Shown here in pieces: positions 5,032-11,411 of a stretch of DNA of 11,411 bases. A program made the position numbers and the translations under genes. The notes under the pieces are model-generated. The model was not told the DNA's origin. It was given only the letters and a program-made list of their open reading frames with translations, and ran no database searches. Every line of letters begins with the position of its first letter. Position 1 is the stretch's first letter. This DNA is from WYZ-LMO6 sp964509845 (lineage in GTDB: Archaea > Hadarchaeota > Hadarchaeia > Hadarchaeales > WYZ-LMO6): assembly GCA_964509845.1 (NCBI GenBank), contig CAZDZG010000035.1:1-11411 (forward strand), written 5' to 3'.

Positions 5032-6639
5032 TTAAGAAAGAGATGCCGCTCGGTCGAGAGCAGCTTTGATGAAGGCGCTGAAAACGGGGGCCGGTCTAGT
5101 GGGTCGGGACTTGAACTCGGGATGGAACTGAGTGGCTAAGAAAAAGGGATGGTCAGGAAGTTCTAGGATCTCCATCCTTTTGCCGTCTGGGCTCTTCCCG
5201 GAGAAAACAAGGTTCCCGGAGGTCAGGAGAGGAAGGTAATCTGGGTTAACCTCGTATCGGTGACGGTGTCTTTCGGAGATCCTTTCGCTGCCGTAAATCT
5301 GGAAGGCTTTGGTGCCTTTTTCTATCACGACCTCCTGGGCTCCGAGCCTCATCGTGCCTCCCAGCTCCTTCAGACCCCTCTGCTCCGGAAGGAGATCTAT
5401 CACAGGATGGGGGGTGGAGGGATCCACCTCGGTGCTGTTGGCCTCTTCCAGTCCCAGCACATTTCTGGCGAACTCTACCACCGCCAGCTGGAAGCCGAAG
5501 CACAGACCCAGGTAAGGAACTTTATTTTCTCTGGCCCACCGGATGGCTAGGATTTTTCCCTCCGCCCCTCTGGGCCCGAAGCCTCCAGGTATGAGTATCC
5601 CGTGGCACTCCGAAAGCTCCTGCAGGGCCTCAGCCGTTTTCTCCAGGCGTTCAGCGCTTATCCATTTCACCTCCAGCTTGGCATCGTTGTGGGCGGCCGC
5701 ATGTCGGAGGGCCTCGTATATGCTGAGGTAGGTATCTATGAACCTCACGTACTTGCCCACCACCCCTATTCTCACGGATTTACTGGCATTCTCCATTTTG
5801 GAGACCATCTTCATCCAGTCCGTGAGGTCTATGTTTCCGGCCCTGAGCCCGAGCTTCTGCAGAACAATGGAGCTCAGGTTTTCGCGCTCGAGCACCAGGG
5901 GAAGCTCGTAGATGTTCTTGACGTCCACGGCGCTGATGACTTCATGCTCCCAAACGTTGCAGAACAGCGATATTTTCCGCTTAGCCTCGCTGGTGAGGGG
6001 GGTGGCGGAGCGACAGATGATGATGTCCGGTGAGATGCCCAGCTGCCTGAGCTCCTTCACGCTGTGCTGGGTGGGCTTGGTCTTCTGCTCCCCAGTTCCC
6101 GATGAGGGAACCAGCGTGACGTGAATGAAGAGGGTGTTGGTCTGACCCTCCTCCAGTCTCATCTGCCTCGCCGCCTCCAGGAACGGCATGCTTTCTATGT
6201 CCCCCACCGTCCCTCCTATCTCCACCAGGCAAACATCAGCGCCGCTCTTCAGCGCCGTCTGTCTAAGCCTTCTTTTTATTTCATCCACCACGTGGGGGAT
6301 GATCTGGACGGTGCGTCCCAGGTACTCTCCCTTTCTCTCCTTCGAAATCACTTCATAGTACACCTGTCCCGTGGTTATGTTGTGATCCTTGGTGAGGTTT
6401 ATGTCTAAGAACCTTTCATAGTGTCCCATGTCCAGGTCTATTTCTCCCCCATCCTCGGTCACGAAAATCTCCCCATGCTCAAAGGGATTCATGGTCCCGG
6501 CATCCATGTTGAGGTAGGGATCTATCTTGATGGCCGTGACTTTAAGCCCTCTGGCCTGGAGGAGCTTTCCCAAGCAGGCGGTGGTAAGTCCTTTGCCGAG
6601 CCCGCTCATGACCCCGCCTGTCACCATGATGTATTTCAA
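5032..6639 (-). CDS. pyrG: CTP synthase (glutamine-hydrolysing)
   Basis: 535 residues, full length. The synthetase domain (about 1-270) opens with GGVMSGLGKG (8-17), the ATP loop, then KIDPYLNMDAGTM (38-50), HGEIFVTEDGGEIDLDMGHY (55-74) and EIGGTVGDIESMPF (140-153). The class I glutamine amidotransferase domain (about 290-530) has PGGFGPRG (351-358), nucleophile C380 in YLGLCFGFQ, and the H506/E508 pair in FHPEF. It converts UTP, ATP and glutamine to CTP. TTG at 6639 is the start because it opens the family N-terminus (MKYIMVTGG) and follows GGGAGGG on the minus strand. TTG and the pyrD stop overlap as TTGA. It is the last gene of the pyr cluster, with T-runs after it. Confidence 0.96.
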   Translation of the reverse strand: MKYIMVTGGVMSGLGKGLTTACLGKLLQARGLKVTAIKIDPYLNMDAGTMNPFEHGEIFVTEDGGEIDLDMGHYERFLDINLTKDHNITTGQVYYEVISKERKGEYLGRTVQIIPHVVDEIKRRLRQTALKSGADVCLVEIGGTVGDIESMPFLEAARQMRLEEGQTNTLFIHVTLVPSSGTGEQKTKPTQHSVKELRQLGISPDIIICRSATPLTSEAKRKISLFCNVWEHEVISAVDVKNIYELPLVLERENLSSIVLQKLGLRAGNIDLTDWMKMVSKMENASKSVRIGVVGKYVRFIDTYLSIYEALRHAAAHNDAKLEVKWISAERLEKTAEALQELSECHGILIPGGFGPRGAEGKILAIRWARENKVPYLGLCFGFQLAVVEFARNVLGLEEANSTEVDPSTPHPVIDLLPEQRGLKELGGTMRLGAQEVVIEKGTKAFQIYGSERISERHRHRYEVNPDYLPLLTSGNLVFSGKSPDGKRMEILELPDHPFFLATQFHPEFKSRPTRPAPVFSAFIKAALDRAASLS

Positions 6640-7541
6640 GTTCTCAGCCCTCCCACCAAACTTCTTATGCTATGGAGACCCTCCTCTTTTAAGTACGTCG
6701 AAAGACCCCGGCAGATTTCCGAGAAGACCCCTAACCCGCGGGTCACCACCGCGGAACCGACCTGAACGGCTCTGGCGCCCACCAGGAGAAATTCGACGGC
6801 AGTCCTCCAATCCTCCACCCCACCGCAGCCTATGATGGGTATGGAGAGATGATGGTGGAGCTCATACACACAGTACAGGGCCACCGGATGGAGGGCCGGC
6901 CCGGAAAGTCCCCCGGTTCGATGAGACAGCACGGGCCTCCTGGCGTAAACATCCACCACCATGGCCGGCAGGGTGTTTAAAACTACCACCCCATCCGCCC
7001 CGGCCTTCTCCGCCGAGAGAGAGGAATCTAGAAGGCGGTCCGAGAACCCCAGCTTGACGAAAAGGGGGATGTTAAGCACCCCTCTGGTTTCCCCCACGGT
7101 TTCACGGACCAGTCCCGGATCCCTGCCTATCTCTAGCCCATGCCCTTTCACGTGGGGGCAGGAAAGGTTCAGCTCCACGGCATCGGCCCCCGCCTCTTCG
7201 GCCATGGAGGCAAGCTCCACGAATTCCTCCGTTTTACCTCCCGCTAGGCTCACGATGACGGGTCCCCCTCCCCCTTTAGCCCTTGGCAGTTCCTGCTCCA
7301 GATACTCCCTAGCGCCGGGATTGGCCAGTCCCACGGCGTTTACCAATCCCCCTTTCACCCCCACCACCACCGGAGTGGGGTAGCCCTCCCTCCTCTCCTT
7401 GGTAAGACTCTTGGTTACCACACCCCCCGCTCCCTCCTTCAGAGCCCTGCGGAGGAGCGATCCGCTGGAGAGGACGCCGGAGGCTAGGATGGTGGGATTA
7501 CGCAAACGCAGCTTGCCCAGCCTCACGGTAAGATCGGGCAT
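6636..7541 (-). CDS. pyrD: Dihydroorotate dehydrogenase, class 1B catalytic subunit
   Basis: 301 residues, an FMN-binding TIM barrel that oxidises dihydroorotate to orotate. Visible motifs are GVLSSG (22-27), GGVVTKSLT (39-47), NAVGLANPG (68-76), the active-site loop NLSCPHVKG (125-133) with C128 as catalytic base, VKLG (162-165) with a likely FMN/substrate lysine K163, NT at 189-190, and the phosphate loops GCGGVED (238-244) and VGARAVQVGSA (254-264). An active-site cysteine rather than serine marks class 1, and the nearby PyrK makes class 1B likely, with electrons passing through PyrK to NAD. The ATG at 7541 lies inside the 3' end of pyrC (44-base overlap) and follows GGAGAGGG. Confidence 0.95.
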   Translation of the reverse strand: MPDLTVRLGKLRLRNPTILASGVLSSGSLLRRALKEGAGGVVTKSLTKERREGYPTPVVVGVKGGLVNAVGLANPGAREYLEQELPRAKGGGGPVIVSLAGGKTEEFVELASMAEEAGADAVELNLSCPHVKGHGLEIGRDPGLVRETVGETRGVLNIPLFVKLGFSDRLLDSSLSAEKAGADGVVVLNTLPAMVVDVYARRPVLSHRTGGLSGPALHPVALYCVYELHHHLSIPIIGCGGVEDWRTAVEFLLVGARAVQVGSAVVTRGLGVFSEICRGLSTYLKEEGLHSIRSLVGGLRT

Positions 7542-8754
7542 TCGTCCCTCTCCTCTCTTCCACGGTTCCCTCTAAAAACACCGGCTGCCCCCGAACGATG
7601 GTACAGAGGACCTTCCCCGTCACCCGCATACCCTGAAAGGGGCTATACTTGGCCTTGCTCTCGAACTCAGAGGGGTCTATCCTGTAGCTTTCCCCCAAAT
7701 CCACCACGGTGAGGTTGCCCACACAGCCTCTCTCTATCCTGCCGGCCGGCAATCCCAGGAGGGAAGCAGGAGCTTGGCTGCAGGCCCTCACCACCTCCCC
7801 CAGGCTGAGCTTTCCCTTCTTGACCATGGTCAGAAGGAGGGGCAGCTCGGTCTCCAAGCCGGGGAATCCCCCGGGTCCATCGGGTTCCATCTTTTCCTCA
7901 AGCCGATGGGGAGCGTGGTCCGAGGTAATGGCCTCCACCTTTCCCTCCCTCACCCCCGCGAGGAGGGCCTTCCTGTCCCAGGCTTGCCGGAGAGGGGGGA
8001 AGACCCTGGTTAAGGGATCCCCCCGGTACGTGAGGAGGAGGTAGTGGGGACAGGTGTCGGCCGAGAGCCTGATCCTTCCTTTCCATCGGTTCAGCTCTTC
8101 CAAGCCGAGGCGGGAGGAGAGGTGGGTGATGTGGAGCCTGAATCCCTCCTTCAGGGACCACCCCGCCATCCTCCTTATCCCAGCCGCTTCAGCCTCCGGA
8201 GGCCTCTCCCCCCCACGGAAAAAGGAGGGGTCTTCCGCGTGGACCACCACCAGCAGGTCCTCCCTGGCCGCAAACCTGAGGGCCTCCCACAGGACTTCCC
8301 CCTCCCCCTCCTCGGGGAGGTACACCTTCAGCCCCAGGCATTTTTTTGCCACTTCCTTCCGCAGTTCCTCCTTTCTATCAGGCACCCCAAAGTAAAGGCC
8401 GAAGTCCACCACGGCCCTCCTCTTGGCGAGCTCCTCCCTCCTCCTCAGCACCGAAAGGGTGTTGACCTTCGGAAGGGTGTTGGGCATGTCCACCACCACT
8501 GTATACCCCCCCTTGGCCGCGGCCCTTGTTCCCGTCCTGAAATCCTCCTTGTAGGCCAGACGGAAGTCCCTCAAGTGGACGTGCATGTCGATAAGGCCGG
8601 GCAGGATCACCCTGTTCTTTCCCCCGAAGTCCAGCATCTCCCCCTCCGGCCTAAGCTCCCTTCCCACCTCCTCTATCCATCCTTCCGAAATCCTGACACA
8701 GCCTTCCATCAGGCCGTGAGGGGTGAAGAGCCTCCCTTTCACCGTAAGGGTCAA
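7498..8754 (-). CDS. pyrC: Dihydroorotase, CAD-like type with carbamylated lysine
   Basis: 418 residues, amidohydrolase fold; it cyclises carbamoyl aspartate to dihydroorotate. Zinc ligands are readable: DMHVHLR (56-62; H58, H60), the lysine to be carbamylated in GLKVYLP (141-147; K143), H172 in VHAED, H211 in HITHLSS, and D279 in TSDHAPH. The order and wording of SDHAPHRLEEK, GGFPGLETELPLLLT and the YSPFQGMRV tail resemble the dihydroorotase domain of eukaryotic CAD more than the E. coli type. TTG at 8754 is chosen because an in-frame stop lies three codons earlier and the first beta strand (LTVKGRLF) begins here; a GTG at 8742 is less likely. It overlaps pyrD by 44 bases. Confidence 0.94.
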   Translation of the reverse strand: MTLTVKGRLFTPHGLMEGCVRISEGWIEEVGRELRPEGEMLDFGGKNRVILPGLIDMHVHLRDFRLAYKEDFRTGTRAAAKGGYTVVVDMPNTLPKVNTLSVLRRREELAKRRAVVDFGLYFGVPDRKEELRKEVAKKCLGLKVYLPEEGEGEVLWEALRFAAREDLLVVVHAEDPSFFRGGERPPEAEAAGIRRMAGWSLKEGFRLHITHLSSRLGLEELNRWKGRIRLSADTCPHYLLLTYRGDPLTRVFPPLRQAWDRKALLAGVREGKVEAITSDHAPHRLEEKMEPDGPGGFPGLETELPLLLTMVKKGKLSLGEVVRACSQAPASLLGLPAGRIERGCVGNLTVVDLGESYRIDPSEFESKAKYSPFQGMRVTGKVLCTIVRGQPVFLEGTVEERRGTNARSYREAGQAAFA

Positions 8755-8783
8755 GGCAACCGTTTATTCCTTGGATTGTAAGG

Positions 8784-8790
8784 AAAAAAA
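8784..8790 (-). terminator. T-run after the two-TM gene, before pyrC
   Basis: On the minus strand CTTCTTTTTTTCC lies 21-28 bases after the stop of the 81-residue gene and 30 bases before the pyrC start. Such T-tracts act as archaeal terminators. A weak TATA-like GAATAAAC (8769-8762) follows, so pyrC-pyrD-pyrG could be a separate or partly read-through transcript. Confidence 0.45.
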
Positions 8791-8811
8791 GAAGGGTTTC
8801 TCGTACCGTTG

Positions 8812-9057
8812 TTACTGCTGACGGATGGAATGCAGAATGGAGCCCACCAGAATGGCTAGGGCGATGGCCGTCATTCCCAGAAGGATGGCTGCCCCCGTTT
8901 CTCCTACCTTGCTCGTGATGTTTCCGGCTCTGAAGGATATCTCGCCCAGCGCCGCCAGCAGAACGGCAAAGACGAAGACGGCCACGATTCCGTATGCCAG
9001 TTTTAAGAAGCCTTCCCAGAGGAAGGCCGTTTCCTTAGCGGTCTCCTTGGCGGGCAT
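8812..9057 (-). CDS. Small two-helix membrane protein in the pyr cluster
   Basis: 81 residues from the ATG at 9057. A short charged, likely cytoplasmic N-terminus (MPAKETAKETAFLWEG) leads into two hydrophobic helices (about 19-38 and 53-75) joined by a polar loop EISFRAGNITSKVGE (39-53), with a basic tail HSIRQQ. I recognise no family. The start is chosen because the frame continues upstream only into pyrK coding sequence and the nearest SD-like GGAG sits just after the pyrK stop, 16-19 bases ahead. It lies 22 bases after pyrK and before a T-run. Position between the dehydrogenase electron-transfer subunit and pyrC hints at a membrane tether or a transporter accessory, but this is inference. 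Confidence 0.65.
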   Translation of the reverse strand: MPAKETAKETAFLWEGFLKLAYGIVAVFVFAVLLAALGEISFRAGNITSKVGETGAAILLGMTAIALAILVGSILHSIRQQ

Positions 9058-9079
9058 CTTTTTGATTAAGAATCGCTCC

Positions 9080-9868
9080 TTAAAAAATCTTCTCCGTGGC
9101 CAGGGGGAGCTTTCTCCCGCAGGCGTCCCTCGCGAGTTTTCCGAAGTCGGTGCCGAGCAGCGACCTTCCCTCAAAGACGGGACCATCCGTGCATACCCTC
9201 AGGCCCTTGGGATCCAGCACGCAGGAGCCGCAGATCCCGAAGCCGCACTTCATGTACCTCTCCAGGGAAACCTGAACCCTCCTTCCCCTGGCCAGCGCCA
9301 TCCTGACCACCCTCGCCAGCATTCCCTCTGGGCCGCAGCCGAGTACGGTCCACCTTTCACGCAGCTCTTCCTCTAGGAGGTCCGTCACCAGCCCCCTTCT
9401 CCCCTCCGTCCCGTCCTCCGTCGCCACCTCCACCTCCGCCCCCGCTCTCTCTGCCTCCCTGACGAAGAGGAGTTCGGAACCGGTTTTGGCACCCACCAGC
9501 ACCTTCACCCTTTCCCCCCTGAGTCTGTGACAGGCGAAGATGAGGGGGGCCATACCCGTTCCTCCTCCCACCAACAGGTGGGGCCCTTCCCCCAGCTGGA
9601 ACCCCCTCCCGAAGGGACCCTTGATCCCCACATAGTCCCCCTTTTCCAGCCCCTGCAGTTTCCTGGTGGTTTCTCCCACCCCCGCCACGGAGATCCTCAG
9701 CACGCCTCCCTTCCACCCCGAAACGCTCATGGGTACCTCTTCTCCTCCGGGCAGCCACACCATCACGAACTGTCCGGGGGAAGGTTCCCGGGGCAAAGGG
9801 GAGCGGAGGTAAAGGGAGGTAACGGTGGGGGTTTCACGCACCTTCCTTTCCACCCTGGCGGGATACAT
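9080..9868 (-). CDS. pyrK: Dihydroorotate dehydrogenase electron-transfer subunit
   Basis: 262 residues from the ATG at 9868. An upstream TTG at 9889, two bases after the pyrI stop and behind GGGG, would add seven residues and is a fair alternative. The order is that of PyrK: an FAD-binding barrel with VPMSVS (45-50) and GPFGRGF (84-90), an NAD-binding half with GGGTGMAPL (101-109) and LGCGPEGML (176-184), and a C-terminal 2Fe-2S site with C208, C213, C216 and C226 (C-x4-C-x2-C-x9-C). It takes electrons from PyrD FMN and passes them to NAD. In the cluster it is separated from pyrD by the two-TM gene and pyrC rather than sitting beside it. Confidence 0.93.
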   Translation of the reverse strand: MYPARVERKVRETPTVTSLYLRSPLPREPSPGQFVMVWLPGGEEVPMSVSGWKGGVLRISVAGVGETTRKLQGLEKGDYVGIKGPFGRGFQLGEGPHLLVGGGTGMAPLIFACHRLRGERVKVLVGAKTGSELLFVREAERAGAEVEVATEDGTEGRRGLVTDLLEEELRERWTVLGCGPEGMLARVVRMALARGRRVQVSLERYMKCGFGICGSCVLDPKGLRVCTDGPVFEGRSLLGTDFGKLARDACGRKLPLATEKIF

Positions 9869-9891
9869 TCCCAGCTCTTCGAACCTCAAGC

Positions 9892-10371
9892 TTACCCCGC
9901 GTACTGTTTTACCACATCCTCCTGCCTGACCCTCGTCCCGCAGTATTCGCAGACCAGGAGGAGGGGGAGGCGGGACAGGACCTTGAAGGTGGGGAGCACG
10001 GGTTCCCTGGGCTTGTTGGTGATGCAGCTTGGATTGGTACACCTCACCATTCCCCGAATGACCTCGGGAAGCTTTACCTTGCTCTTCTTCACCACCTCGA
10101 AATTCTGGATGACGTTGATGGTGGCGTCGGGGGCCAGCAGGGCTATCCGATTCACCTCAGCCTCGGACAGCTCCTTTCCCTCCACCTTCACCATATCCTT
10201 CCTCCCGTACTTCCTGCTGCTCACGTTCATCACCACGGCCACCGTGTATCCCTCTCCCCCCTTTATGCCCAGGAGCCTCAGCACGTTGAAGGCCTGCCCC
10301 ACCGGAATGTGGTCTATCACGGTTCCCCTCTCTATTTTCCTGACCACCAGCTCGGTGGATTTCTCCTTCAC
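9892..10371 (-). CDS. pyrI: Aspartate carbamoyltransferase regulatory subunit
   Basis: 159 residues. The N-terminal allosteric domain begins with the conserved segment VRKIERGTVIDHIPVGQA (10-27), where nucleotide effectors (ATP, CTP) bind in characterised homologues. The C-terminal zinc domain has C111 and C116 (CTNPSC) and C141 and C144 (CEYC), the four ligands that dock onto PyrB. The GTG at 10371 is one base after the pyrB stop and follows GAGGGGGGAATGAG on the minus strand. Its presence implies the class B type 2PyrB3:3PyrI2 holoenzyme with CTP feedback, which fits with pyrG being in the same cluster. Confidence 0.95.
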   Translation of the reverse strand: MKEKSTELVVRKIERGTVIDHIPVGQAFNVLRLLGIKGGEGYTVAVVMNVSSRKYGRKDMVKVEGKELSEAEVNRIALLAPDATINVIQNFEVVKKSKVKLPEVIRGMVRCTNPSCITNKPREPVLPTFKVLSRLPLLLVCEYCGTRVRQEDVVKQYAG

Positions 10372-10372
10372 C

Positions 10373-11278
10373 TCATTCCCCCCTCAGGATGAGGGAGAGG
10401 AGGGCCATCCTGACGGGCACGGCGTAGGCCGCCTGCTGGAAATAGCGGGCACGCCTGTTTCCGTCCACCGCCAGCTCTATCTCATCCACCTTGGGAAGGG
10501 GATGGAGGATGATGGCCTCCTCCCTCATCTTCTCCACCAGCTCAGCCGTGATTTTGTAGCTTCCCTTTACCTTTTCAAACTCCGAGGGATCCGGAAATCT
10601 CTCCTTCTGGATCCTGGTAACGTACATGACCTCCACCTCTTCCACCACCCTGCCAAGGTCTTCCGTTATCTCGTGCTCCACCCCCGAGGATTTGAGGAAA
10701 TCCAGCACCTCCTCGCGCGGTCTCAGGGAGGGAGGAGAAACCAGGAAAAGCTTCTCCACCCCGAACTTGCAGAGACCGTAGAGGAAGGAGGTGGCCGCCC
10801 TTCCGTACCTCAGATCCCCCACCAGGGCCACCCTCAGCCCCTCTATTTTGCCCATTTCCTTCTTGATGGTGTAGAGGTCGACCATGGCCTGGGTGGGATG
10901 ATGCTGTTTCCCATCTCCTCCGTTGATCACAGGCTTCTCCGCCACCTCGGCCGCGAGCTTGGCGGCACCCTCCAGCGGGTGTCTTATCACTATGATGTCC
11001 GCATAGGCGTCCAGCATCCGGATGGTGTCGGCCAGGTTCTCTCCCTTGGCCAGGGAGGAAGCTTCCTCCCCCCCGAAGCCCACTACACTCCCCCCCAGCT
11101 TGAGCATGGCCGTTTCAAAGCTCAGCCTAGTTCTGGTGCTGGGCTCAAAGAAGGCCGTGGCCAAGATCTTTCCCCTCAGCTCGTCTCCCGGCTTGATGGT
11201 GGAGGCCTTCCTGAAGAGATGCTCCAGGTCCGAGGCCGAGAAATCCAGGATGGACAGCACGTCCCTTCCCTTAAACAT
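10373..11278 (-). CDS. pyrB: Aspartate carbamoyltransferase catalytic subunit
   Basis: 301 residues, usual length. It joins carbamoyl phosphate and aspartate in the first committed step of UMP synthesis. Carbamoyl-phosphate binding loop FFEPSTRTR is at 43-51; the SSLAKGE loop supplied by the neighbouring subunit is at 74-80; HHPTQ is at 126-130; the aspartate-binding segment RIQKERFPDP follows near 216-225; and HPLPKVDEI is near 258-266. In the stretch GGDGKQHHPTQ the residue before HPTQ is histidine where glutamine is usual, a mild oddity not expected to abolish activity. The ATG overlaps the end of the preceding pyrE frame by 8 bases, and pyrI follows after one base. Confidence 0.96.
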   Translation of the reverse strand: MFKGRDVLSILDFSASDLEHLFRKASTIKPGDELRGKILATAFFEPSTRTRLSFETAMLKLGGSVVGFGGEEASSLAKGENLADTIRMLDAYADIIVIRHPLEGAAKLAAEVAEKPVINGGDGKQHHPTQAMVDLYTIKKEMGKIEGLRVALVGDLRYGRAATSFLYGLCKFGVEKLFLVSPPSLRPREEVLDFLKSSGVEHEITEDLGRVVEEVEVMYVTRIQKERFPDPSEFEKVKGSYKITAELVEKMREEAIILHPLPKVDEIELAVDGNRRARYFQQAAYAVPVRMALLSLILRGE

Positions 11279-11411
11279 GTTTCCCCTCCATGTACTCGAG
11301 GATCCTTAAGTACTCATCCCTGGCCAGACTCCCAGAGCCGTGGAGTTCCCCCAGCAGCTCCCTGGCGGTCATGACCGCCAGGAGCCTTATACCCTTCTCC
11401 CTCAGCAACTC
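11271..11411 (-). CDS. pyrE: C-terminal end of a probable orotate phosphoribosyltransferase
   Basis: Only the last 46 residues are in the window; the gene continues past 11411. The frame is open to the edge and ends in TAA 8 bases inside pyrB. The visible part reads LLREKGIRLLAVMTARELLG followed by a helical tail HGSGSLARDEYLRILEYMEG. An alternating strand (GIRLLAVMT) followed by a short helix ARELLG matches the C-terminus of PyrE proteins, and the position directly before pyrB in a pyrimidine cluster supports this. Without the PRPP-binding loop, which would lie upstream, another phosphoribosyltransferase or unrelated protein cannot be excluded. Confidence 0.55.
   Translation of the reverse strand, partial: ELLREKGIRLLAVMTARELLGELHGSGSLARDEYLRILEYMEGKHV

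Noticed and set aside
8812..9186. Extension of the two-TM gene to a start at 9186
   Set aside because: The added residues lie entirely over pyrK coding sequence and are low-complexity out-of-frame translation; the ATG at 9057 gives a sensible small membrane protein.
9080..10042. Extension of pyrK to a start at 10042 inside pyrI
   Set aside because: It would add about 58 residues unlike any PyrK N-terminus; the family start fits 9868 or 9889 just after the pyrI stop.
9527..11374. A 615-codon plus-strand open frame antisense to pyrK, pyrI and pyrB
   Set aside because: It lies opposite three certain genes; its proline/histidine/leucine-rich translation has no domain, and such long antisense frames arise because the codons TTA, CTA and TCA are rare in GC-rich genes.
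1..11411. CRISPR arrays, tRNA or rRNA genes, insertion sequences, integrases
   Set aside because: I saw no regularly spaced direct repeats, no cloverleaf-like sequence, no transposase frame and no terminal repeats; the region reads as chromosomal housekeeping DNA.

Overview
The window comes from an archaeon, most likely a thermophile. The reasons are a mevalonate-pathway kinase of archaeal type, MptE for tetrahydromethanopterin-type pterin synthesis, aspartate carbamoyltransferase with a separate PyrI, TATA-box promoters placed about 25 bases before start codons, T-tract terminators, and purine-rich coding strands full of AGG/GAG/GGG codons. Non-ATG starts are common: TTG for the mevalonate-kinase-like gene, pyrG and pyrC; GTG for the CBS gene and pyrI. 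I cannot place it below domain level; the methanopterin gene points to a euryarchaeal or related lineage.

Layout. (1) Positions 24-1578, minus strand: a two-gene unit of a DUF998 membrane protein and a mevalonate-kinase-like GHMP protein whose two key catalytic positions are substituted. (2) Positions 1629-2953, plus strand: a CBS-pair protein, a 63-residue zinc-finger protein and mptE. Units 1 and 2 diverge from one self-complementary TATA hexamer exactly equidistant from both start codons. (3) Positions 2957-3508, minus: an AceTr-family (acetate/succinate) transporter, convergent with mptE by 3 bases. (4) Positions 3575-4143, minus: an ArsR-like winged-helix regulator overlapping a small charged protein by ATGA. 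(5) Positions 4144-4379: a gene-poor stretch with repeated TTACC/GGTAA palindromes. (6) Positions 4380-4868, minus: a second winged-helix regulator with a long coiled coil, followed upstream by an AT-rich gap (4869-5031) carrying a 9-base-arm inverted repeat and T-tracts. (7) Positions 5032-11411, minus: a pyrimidine cluster.

In transcription order the pyrimidine cluster reads pyrE (3' end only), pyrB, pyrI, pyrK, a two-TM 81-residue protein, pyrC, pyrD, pyrG. PyrB/PyrI make carbamoyl aspartate, a CAD-type PyrC closes the ring, PyrD/PyrK (class 1B dihydroorotate dehydrogenase with its FAD/2Fe-2S electron-transfer subunit) make orotate, PyrE makes OMP, and PyrG makes CTP from UTP. Carbamoyl-phosphate synthetase and PyrF are not in view. 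Most junctions overlap or are within a few bases. The exception is a T-tract and 57-base gap before pyrC, which may divide the cluster into two transcripts.

The best leads are the mevalonate kinase lacking its APGK lysine and catalytic aspartate, the mirror-symmetric divergent promoter, the unknown membrane protein inside the pyr cluster, and the regulator/small charged protein module next to repeated palindromes.
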